Below, piece by piece: positions 41,355 to 64,000 of a stretch of DNA of 64,000 nucleotides (its first letter is position 1; every line of letters begins with the position of its first letter). The translations under genes and the position numbers were made by a program. The stretch spans positions 6,448,001 to 6,512,000 of the forward strand of contig HG738137.1 in assembly GCA_000499405.2 (NCBI GenBank). Reading direction: 5' to 3'. This DNA comes from Onchocerca volvulus. Its lineage: Eukaryota; Nematoda; Chromadorea; Rhabditida; Onchocercidae. The notes beneath the pieces are model-generated. The model was not told the origin of the DNA. It searched no databases and worked only from the letters and a program-made list of their open reading frames with translations.

Positions 41355-44300
41355 TTTGAGTTTGCTAGTGATATTTTTTGCTCTTTTCCCATCAAATTGC
41401 ATTTTGAAGTTTAAGAGGATTTTCCCAATGTTCTTGTTGTTTTATCTTCGTTTTTTGTATTTGAATTTTTCTTTTATCTCAGAAGATTGCATAGTCTAAA
41501 TTGAAATGTAAGTTGCTAATATATGATTCGTTCTTGCTAGATTTGAAAAACTGGGAATGAATTGTAATAATTCAGATGTGCAGTTCAGATCTGTTACTAA
41601 AATGTTGTGGTTATTCTCTAAAAGTCGTATTTTAGGACTAATCTTATCTCGAAATTTCGTGATATGGAAATCCACTGAATTTTTAGAGCCGGAAGGTTCT
41701 TAATTATGAATACTAATAAGTGGAAGAACTGACATTTTAATGCTTGTTGGATTATCAAATTTCTTGCTTATCTGAATTCCTTCTCTCCTACTGGCCCATC
41801 TTCAGTGTCATCCCTCAGGAATAGATACTTTATTGATCTCACCATGTGAAAATTAAAATAATCAACTTTTGTCTTTGCCTTTTGAATTTTACAAAGCCCT
41901 AATCATAGGTTTGTTGATCAGCAAATGTAAATGGTTGCCTTTTATCCTCTGTTTTTCAGTTTCAGGTTTTCAGTTTAAATTAGCACATTTAAAAATTTTG
42001 AAGTATATGTTCTTGTATATTCCTTGTTTCAGTTTATTTTGCACTTGCTCCATTGGTTGTCATTTTTTAATTTTTTGCTGCGTTAACTAATAAATCTAAT
42101 ATGCGAAAAAATCCCTGGTGAATTGCTCAAAGTGTTTTAGATGAAAAAAAATTTACTGGTAACAAAAGCGAATCGAATTGCAGATACTTCTGATCTTCAT
42201 CGAAAAATATACTAATTCTCTGAATTGTTCAAAAGTTTGTCGCTTGGAATTCAGGATGAATATTCTGAATTCTTTACGAATGGAAAGAATTAGACCCGTT
42301 GTGACCAATGATTGCGGTTATTGAATGAAATTATCAATAATTTTCCATCCATAATTTTATAACTCCAATTTCGAATGCCAGACATTTTTCAGATGCATTC
42401 ATGAATGGAAGAGCTATCGTTGATTTTTCCACCAAACATCTATAGATCTATTAGAAGCACATTCGCTCTCCTCAAAAGTGAACTCTTTTTGCTTTCTCAG
42501 TTAGCTTCTTAAAGCACCATAAGTTGCTGGTTTGATAGCCATAAGATATAGATTCAGATTTGGATTAAAATTAAAATTTAAATTAATTCTCAATAAGAAT
42601 TGCGCATATCTTTTCAGCAAACAAAAGAACAATTTTTCAAAAACATTTTTTTACTTGAGCATGATAAAATTTCGTGTTGACTTTCAACTTAAACATCCTG
42701 AAACTTCCATGAGCAAATTGATACATAAATGAACTTAAGATTCCAAATTTCAATATCTGCGTTTCATCAAGGAGGAATATAATTTGGGCAAGACAGTTTT
42801 AATTTCCAGAAAATCGAAGTTTCTTCCATATCAGATGGGAACTATTTCTTCCATTCTACAGTTTTTTTGCGACAAAAATACTTCAGTTTTAATAAAGCAA
42901 TAAGTGACCCTAATACCAGCGCATAAATCTGCAAATAATGCCTTTGCCTTTAGTTCGCAGATAAGAATAACATACTTTTTCATGTTAGCATGAAAAATGC
43001 TTCCTGCAAACTACGCTGTCTTATTTCCTTCATGATTTGAATACATGATTGCATCTTTAGCGGGAAAATAAGGACATTCTTAAATTTTTAGCAGTGACAC
43101 ACAATTGACAATTCAATCCTAAAAAAAAAAAAGAGTAATGAAGATAAGCCAAATCAAACCCAAATATTCAATCCCTACATTAAATGTGATTTTTTAATAA
43201 AGTCATTTATAGGAAGGAGCGATTTCTTGAGATGTAAAAGTTACATTATTTTGAACAATTTGAAATCAGAAATAGATTTGAAATACATCGAATAATAAAA
43301 ATAAGACATGAAGTATAGACGAATACAATTTTTACAACTTTCCCAAATCTCATCCTTCACTACTTGACTTCAACAAGAGAAGAGTTACCGTTAGAAAGGA
43401 AATTAGAAAGATGCTTCAGTAAGTTGGTTTATAAGAATCATTATTCAAATATCAATGCAACCAACAAATAATAAAGTTTTGGCAAGAGCAGGAATCGAAC
43501 TGTTACAATGGTAGTATTGATAGTAACTCTTAATATAGCAATATCTTACATTATCATTATCAAAAAAGCTTGATCATCAAATCATAAATAGTTGTATGTT
43601 TATGATCAGTATGTTTATATCCATCTTATTTACATTAACTGACTTATTCATCGAACAGTCCAACTAATACTAAATTAACGCAATTAGCAGATCAGTGATT
43701 TTAAAACTCACCAATAACATTCTTTGACAATGGTGGCTTGAATGCTGATTCCATTCTAATTTTTGTAATTTGTTAAAATTTTCAATTAAATAATTCAAAA
43801 CGACAGACCTATTCAATTTACATATAAGCGCTCTGACATAAATTGTATTATCTTTTATTAAATTGATGAAATGAGACGATGACACCAAAGTACAAAAATA
43901 ATATGTAAATTTACAAAAATTTATAACTGGAATCCAAATAAGACCAGTGGCGAAAATCGAAATGATTTAAACAAACAGAGAATTTTCGAAAAAAAAAAGT
44001 GATAAGTGGAAAATCCCTTGAAAAACGTATAAACTGAACAACAATAAATCACCGCGTTTAATCAGTCGCATAGATAAATTGGCTAAAGTTAGAAGTATTA
44101 ATATATTTCAATTATATCTATAACTCAAAATTTGAGCAAAACTGGAAATAATTTGTGTAATTTGAATAAAATAATGATCAACTATTACCATTCAACTAAC
44201 TTAGAGTTGAGAATTGAAATTTAAGAAAAGTAACATCATCACTATCCTTACGATCTTGCAAATTTAAATTGCTCCTTTATCATTATATTTCTATTTTAAA

Positions 44301-46221
44301 ATGTCAAGTACATTAGTAATAGCTGTAGATGTTCTACTGCATAAATGTTTTCATCTGATTGCAAACGTCACCAATTTACTTCAATAGTTAAAACTTAAAA
44401 TTTCTGGGCAACAATCCTTTGAAAAGTTACCCTTACATTGTTAAGTTAGTTAAGTTATGTGATGTTATTTATTTTTTTTCTTTAATTTCAACTTCAAGTT
44501 AGTTGAATGGTGATAGTCAATCACTTTTTCGTTCAAATTACACAAATTATATTCAGTTTAGCTCAGATTTTGAGTTATAAATATAATTAAAGTAGTTGCC
44601 ACAAATTTTTTCCACCACTTGAATTCAAAAAAAAAAAAAAAATCAAATTTCTTGTTCAAAATTTGCTCATCTAAGCGAGAGAGAGAGCTCAAATCTCCTC
44701 GATTTTTGCAAACTTATCGGAAAAAGATCTTAACATGATATGTTATCCATCTCTCATCATGCCAAGTCATGAATTTTTTCGATTAGTAATTAAAAATACG
44801 ATAATATCTTAAATAAATCAAACTGTAAGAAATTCGATTTAGATTTAGAATCTAAATTATATAAAATTATATAGATTCTCGACTTTTGATCAGTAATGTG
44901 CCATTTCTACGCCACCTCGATATTAAAAGCAGAATCCCAATGCAAGGTTTCACCTTTTTCATGATTTCTAATGATTTCATCACAACAAATGATACGACTG
45001 AGAAACAAACTTTGATCTATTTTGGTCAATTCATATAACAAGTTTCAATGGTTTAACATGTTCAATTTAATGCAAATATAAAAAATATTAAGCATGGAAA
45101 GAATGTTCAATATTAATGCTTAATGTATCACGTATATTAATGATATTAATTGAATATAACTTAGCAAGCATAAATACAATTTTAGTAGCATTATAACTTG
45201 TTCAATCAATTAATCCTTCACTAAGATGATAGAAAATGACTAAGTGTTTGCTATTTAAGACACAAATTTTTATGATCTCTATTCTCTTTAATAAATTCAA
45301 GATAAAAGGCGAAAAACAAGTCAGTTAAGTCCAAAAACATAAGGAAAAAATTCTGGGCGATCGCAAAAGAACTTAATAATTCTTTAATCATTTCAATAGC
45401 TTTCTAGGAGATAAATTGTTCTCACATTTATAAAGCAGCCAACATCATCAGTTCTTAGTGCTCTAATCCAAATGTTCCTGAAATCGCCAATGAAAGTCAA
45501 GAAAAAATATTCCAGATTCTCTGCTTTAATTAGATCTTAACACAAGATTTCTACATACAAATCTCAAGTGCTAACAGAAGAATCAATTTGTGTCTCTCCT
45601 TAGGCATTATTGTAATATGCTGCATTAATCTGTCGTCAAGAAAACAAAAGTTGTATTTTGTCAATAACAGTTCTCTTTCTTTTACAATGATGACAATGTC
45701 AGTGTTAGATTATTTTGAGATCTATAAAATAATTTGCTAAGAAGTTTTTTAAACGATAAATATGCAAATGAATGTAATAACAAAGAGATGAATTATCATC
45801 AATTTAGCAAATCTATATTAAATATGAAGAGGATGGAGAAAACATGAAGTTATAGAAAATAAGAATAGGAACATAGATGGCAGTATAATTATTTTTCATT
45901 ATATTCAAAACTAACTGAATTTGAAACCAACATACTAAATTTTGAAGAATGTTTCTATTTTCCTAACAGAATATGCATAATATTTGTCCTTTTCTCTTTA
46001 GAAAAAACGAATGCTACCTATACGTAGTATTATGAGTTCCTATTGTGGCCCGAAATGGTATTAATTACAGCGGAAAAAATGGATATGACAAGTAAGTTAA
46101 AAGAATTTCAAACAGACACAACAACTATCAAATCAAATAAATCTCTAAAAAGAAAACAAAATCTGAATCATGACAATATTTTAAAGAAAGATCTGAAACA
46201 TGTGCTTTCGCATTTCAATTT
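41355..46221. other. Convergent intergenic region, RBM12-like gene to GEX-2
   Basis: About 4.9 kb without a supported gene, the longest such gap. Only short AT-rich frames occur. The 72-codon frame at 46043-46261 (+) is antisense to the last GEX-2 exon. It contains the inverted repeat at 44104-44592. Confidence 0.5.
44104..44592. repeat. Large imperfect inverted repeat (foldback)
   Basis: Left arm about 44104-44242 and right arm about 44459-44592 are reverse complements over about 135-140 bp. Shared blocks, in left-arm orientation, are ATAACTCAAAAT, ATAATTTGTGTAATTTGAA, ACCATTCAACTAACTT and TAACATC. They flank an unrelated spacer of about 215 bp. No transposase frame is present and no target-site duplication is obvious. 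Confidence 0.85.
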
Positions 46222-57943
<11,722 letters not shown>

Positions 57944-59215
57944 ACCAAATATTTACTTAACTACCAAAATAAACTTTCTGTTGTTCCTGAATTGTATGGT
58001 AATTATCGTTAAATGACAAATTATGTATAAGACAAGTTATTTTAGATTCAAGACTGGAATAAATTCATTTTCACCGAATACTTACATGAATTCAGCAAAT
58101 AGATGGAAATGACACTAGATGGAATGAATTCTAGATGGAAATGAATTCATTCGAAATTCCTCGAAATTTTCCATTAGCAGTTTACGCAACAAGAACGAGA
58201 ACAGATCTAATATCTGACATTAATAGAATATTTAGGGCCCTTCAGAAGAATGTAAATGTTATATCTATAGAAAAAACATTGGAGATCAGTAGCATATCTG
58301 TTCAGCAGTACTTGGTGAAGTCATCTTATTTGAGAATTACTAATTTCCTTTTCAACACCAAATCCCTATATTAAACCTAATTTTGCAATCTAACTAATTT
58401 AATTTGTGCATCGAGGAAACATCTCCAAAAAATGCTTCACTAAATGACAATGAATTATGCAAGGAGCTCCTCAGGTAAGGTCAAAAGAGAGCAGGTAAGG
58501 TTAAAAGGTCATGTTGCACTGCGTCATTGGGATCACGTAATGTGTTTAGTAATACAGATTTTGCCAATTTGCACCTATTTTTCTCACAAGTTAATCAAAT
58601 TTGGTGAAATTCCAGTATTTCAAGAAGAGTTTACTGTGACTGTTAAATCGTGCTAAACTACCGAAAGCAAACAGACGAGAAATGGCATTGAACGGGGAGA
58701 GAAATAAAAAATGACACATTTTAAAGTATAATGAATGTAAAGTGTCACAATGATATGCAAAACTTCGGGGAATGGTAGGTTTTTGCACAGAAGAAATGTT
58801 GATATTGAAATAAGGAGAGATAGAGATTGATAAAAGTAAGAAATAGTATGACGTCAGATAGTGAGGAAATGATGGTCGTGCCAATTGTCTGGATTGCAAA
58901 TGAGAGGACAGATTGTCAACATGAAATGCATTTGGTTGTTTGCAGAATGTCAAAGTGGTTCTTGGCCAGGTTCGAGTGTTCTTTTCCTGTAATCATTGAT
59001 AATATCTTTTTTTGATGTTTCATTCATCATGCAAAGTTTCTTGTTCATCGAAACTTGTGAAATTATTGCCCTCGACTGGATCTGAAGGTATTGCAGGATA
59101 CAGATTGCTGATTTCTACGATTAGATGAAGTTCGTGAAATATGTTCCACGAATATTATCAGTGATTGTCATGATAGTAACGAATTGCCATGAGTGACATT
59201 TTCAGAGGAAAGACC
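57944..59215. other. Divergent intergenic region, gex-2 to mek-2
   Basis: About 1.3 kb holding both promoters and a KA1-like fragment (58135-58656). A short imperfect repeat of an AGATGGAAATGA-type unit lies at about 58101-58145. Confidence 0.5.
58135..58656 (+). pseudogene. Orphan KA1-like fragment (MELK/PIG-1 type)
   Basis: A first frame (58135-58314) reads ATRTRTDLISDINRIFRALQ then KNVNVISIEKTLEIS, resembling the start of the MELK-type KA1 domain (TTR, then LLNEI and KxVDF...TLKC). A second frame (about 58475-58656) reads KREQVRLKGHVALRHW, resembling the closing RxRLKGDAW strand-helix. No phase-compatible splice joining the two was found. The kinase domain is absent: only about 190 bp separate the fragment from the gex-2 start codon. 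Best read as a remnant or a cryptic partial gene; the similarity is weak and judged by eye. Confidence 0.3.
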
Positions 59216-59264
59216 CGATCAAGAGCTTCCATAGTGGTAGAGCGAAGTAGCAGCAGATGTTCAG

Positions 59265-61403
<2,139 letters not shown>

Positions 61404-62570
61404 CTCGTAAAGTTTTTATTCCATATTCCTGAACACTGCCTTGAATCAACGTATAGACTCATTCTGATCATTTATGCACATCTAGCTGACTGAATCCCTC
61501 ATTTATTTTGCATATTCTTCAGTTATTCATTACTTTTTCTGATGTTTTTCTGATCAAAGTTCCGGAAATGGACTGAGATTTCATCTATTGAAGCATTTGT
61601 AGATATCTTCTGATAAATGAACAGTCAAATAAATTGAATCCTGTATATTTACTTTCATTTCCAGTGAGAAATTTGTGTTTTCTCTTCTTTTTTATCAGGT
61701 ATTTTATCTATTTTCTGTTTATCAAAAATTTTCTGTATGTTGTCAATACATTGCAATGAATTGGAAAATGCATTTAATAATGAAAACCTTTCTTATAAAC
61801 ATGCTTCTTTATTCTTAGTAAATTAAGCTGATATAAAATTGAATTAAAAATCACAAAATCATTTCAAAATTAACCAGAAAAGAAAAGGACTATTTTAACT
61901 GCATTTTTCAATTTATTTCTTTAATTCTTAATATTTCTAATTTTTTTTTTATTAATTTATTTTTTTTGGTTTTATATCAAATTATTAAATTATGATGAGC
62001 TTTATACTTTGAATTTCAGCAACATCGTATTCGTCTCTAATACTATGATTTGATAAAAAATGAATTCATTTTTAAAATTTGCTTGTAAAACTGATATGCT
62101 CAGAAAAAAATAAGAACTCTGGAAGGGAAAATAACGTTAATTGAATGACTCAAAAATAGTCAAGGAATTCTTTTAAGGAATGGTTTTTTTTTTGGTCACG
62201 AAATGCAATTAGGCTTTTTTGAGCGCTCAAAATTGTCTTGAACACGTTTGAATTGTGATAAGCCCAGAATGTGAGCAATCTCCTGACTCAATATTTGAAA
62301 AAACAATAAGTATATTTTTATTATCTTTTAAGGAGAGGAACTAAAAAAAAAAAAATTCTTTTTTGCCAAATAACCAAAATATTCTCGTTCAGTGTAGAAA
62401 TATTGGAATGAATTGCTATTCAATTTTAAATACGAAACAAAAAGAAATCCGCGTTGCAGTTGTAGAGAATTTCAATAGTGAGGCATACATATACAGTTTT
62501 AACTGCTGTCAGATTTGATTTGTGAATACTTTCTGGACTTCTAACAGGGAAAAATCTTAAGTTTCATCTG
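61404..62570. other. Convergent 3' region, mek-2 to the small membrane protein gene
   Basis: AT-rich flank with the mek-2 poly(A) signal at 61628. No other feature seen. Confidence 0.5.
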
Positions 62571-63147
62571 CTAGTCGTTTTTCGACTTTTCCTCTACGCG
62601 ATCGTCAGAAGTTCCTAAAAAAATTCTTTTGGACGAGGCATGTTAAAACTTCCTCTTCTCCCACGAACTTACTAACAAAAATGTGGTGCAATGAAATTCT
62701 ATTCTCAGTACCTTCAAATATCTCATAAATATGCGATACTTAATATAACATCGAAAGTTAAGAAAAAAAAAACTAACCTGTAGCTGTCTTCTGAGATGTC
62801 AAATTATCACCATTCCTTCCAAAATATAATGTTATTATAATAAAAAGTACAGCAATCAAGGGTATAAATACGTGGATGGCTGAAGAATAAACGATTTCAA
62901 AGAAGTAAAAGACATGTAAAATAGCTGGTACGGAAGGGAATTGCGATAAATAAGAACGGGGAAAGATTACTATCGTCCAAGTACAAAATGATATGCAATA
63001 AAAAAGGAATTAACTTTTCAGCAAATTTCTATTGCCTATTGTTTCTTCGCTGGGGCTAAAAAATAAGCTATTATAAAAGTAGCAGAAATCTAGTAGCTTA
63101 TAGCAAAGAAGAAGCAAACCTTCGACAAAATCATAGACGACGTCCAT
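62571..63147 (-). CDS. Small membrane protein, 87 residues, unrecognised
   Basis: Three exons (63147-63120, 62969-62778, 62614-62571) join in phase to 87 residues; all splice sites are GT-AG. The N-terminus is MDVVYDFVE. Residues about 25-37 are aromatic and hydrophobic (AILHVFYFFEIVY). A strong membrane span covers about 41-60 (HVFIPLIAVLFIIITLYFG). The polar tail contains NLTS and ends RVEEKSKND. The ATG directly follows aaccttcag, as at a trans-splice site. The family is not recognised. The middle exon taken alone recalls TM5 of a GPCR, but the phase-consistent stop 14 codons into the next exon argues against a seven-helix receptor. Confidence 0.5.
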
Positions 63148-63960
63148 CTGAAGGTTTCTAAAGAGAAATAAAGGGATATATTGGCCGATTCGTGCTCACT
63201 GCTAACTTAGCCACAGATCGATCTAGCTAGCACTACGCATAGTATAACCAACTTCTCTCTCTTTCCATTCATCAGATTGCTACGCAAGTGCTTGTTGTTG
63301 CAATATCAAAAGCATTTGCCTCACCAATTTACGTCTTACTTCAATTTTCAGATGAAAATTCAGTTATTTTTGATGTGAATTTCCTGAGGTCAACTCCAAA
63401 ATAGAACTTATTTTGAATAAACAACAAAACCAAATTGCTAAAAACTATAAGATTCGCTGGAATCAATACTTCATTCATATGACGCGAGACGACTATTGCA
63501 TTACGTAGTTTATCACAAGATTCCGACCACGTCAGTGGTTTACAAATCGTTGCGTTTTATGCTGTAAGGTAGATTTAATTCTTACGTGGTAGGGTATTTT
63601 CAGTATGATCAAACTCTAATAGGTCAGTTCTCACTACTCGTTGCCTTCTCCATAACCTCTCCCTACTTCTAGTTAGTCAATATCTCGTGGATTTCTCACA
63701 AAAAAATTATATCTAAAATTTGCATGTTTTTCGTGATGTCAGCAATAAGTTATACTGGCAGATATTTCACTTACTCTCTTATCATCCATTTTTTAACTCT
63801 TTTTGAGATTAATGCAAAAACTTGCGACATTAATTTCATGCTTGAAAATGGCTCGTATGCAAAAATGAATTTTGTGTCAAAATGAGTTCATTGTACTACA
63901 TTTTGATAACGAAGTGAGAGATTTGTATTGTAACTACTGCTATGAGCAATTTCATTTCAG
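63148..63960. other. Upstream region of the small membrane protein gene
   Basis: About 800 bp with no supported gene. It ends with a good acceptor (ttcatttcag) at 63960 on the plus strand. Confidence 0.4.
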
Positions 63961-64000
63961 GATGCTTGTCAATTAATCAAAGAATTATCGTACATTGAAA
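63961..64000 (+). CDS. Possible internal exon running off the window
   Basis: After the acceptor at 63951-63960 the sequence is open to the edge in one frame (DACQLIKELSYIE). Too short to identify, and no upstream exon was matched. Confidence 0.25.

Noticed and set aside
43480..43520. tRNA-like B-box on the minus strand (AGTTCGATTCC) near 43490
   Set aside because: No A-box, no matching acceptor stem and a poor T-stem; likely chance or a very decayed remnant.
62778..62969. GPCR transmembrane exon
   Set aside because: In-phase first and last exons give a complete 87-residue single-span protein; no other helices found nearby.

Overview
The window reads as nuclear DNA from a nematode, most likely a filarial or related clade III worm. 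It is strongly AT-rich. Genes are split into many small exons by introns of about 150-400 bp, and closely spaced AG acceptors with short leaders precede several start codons, as expected for spliced-leader trans-splicing. The proteins match metazoan families at the lengths nematodes use (for example a 387-residue MEK). Gene models were rebuilt by hand from splice sites, with reading phase checked at each junction. No plasmid, phage, CRISPR or bacterial operon is visible.

Layout. 218-4866 (-): MCRS1-like FHA protein, 9 exons. 6042-8294 (-): unrecognised 262-residue protein, perhaps a diverged Mediator subunit. 9285-9918 (+): LDL-receptor class A/transmembrane protein, 5' end unresolved. 10572-11898 (-): dithiol glutaredoxin. 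13666-16434 (+): GLD-4/TRF4-type poly(A) polymerase. 17918-20247 (+): MATH-BTB adaptor of the SPOP/BATH-42 type. 22731-27887 (-): SEC63. 28230-30240: GC-richer, coding-like but unresolved sequence. 32113-32830: a tandem duplication. 33091-41354 (+): RBM12-like protein with five RRMs. 44104-44592: a large inverted repeat. 46222-57943 (-): CYFIP/GEX-2 with 30 coding exons. 58135-58656 (+): orphan KA1-like fragment. 59265-61403 (+): MEK-2. 62571-63147 (-): 87-residue membrane protein. A possible exon runs off the right edge at 63961.

The genes do not form one pathway. They are housekeeping and signalling genes: ER translocation (SEC63), actin control through the WAVE complex (GEX-2), ERK signalling (MEK-2), RNA tail and RNA-binding functions (GLD-4, RBM12), ubiquitin ligase adaptor (BATH-42), redox (glutaredoxin) and chromatin/nucleolar function (MCRS1). 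Neighbours mostly alternate between divergent and convergent orientation, with repeats concentrated in the long gaps.

No convincing new biological system was found. The best leads are an intronic hairpin, a 140-bp-arm foldback, the tandem duplication, two well-supported GC-AG introns plus one ambiguous one, overlapping upstream ORFs in three plus-strand genes, a CIYC-site glutaredoxin with a myristoylation-type N-terminus, the orphan KA1 fragment, and two unassigned proteins. All homology statements come from recognising family motifs, not from a database search.
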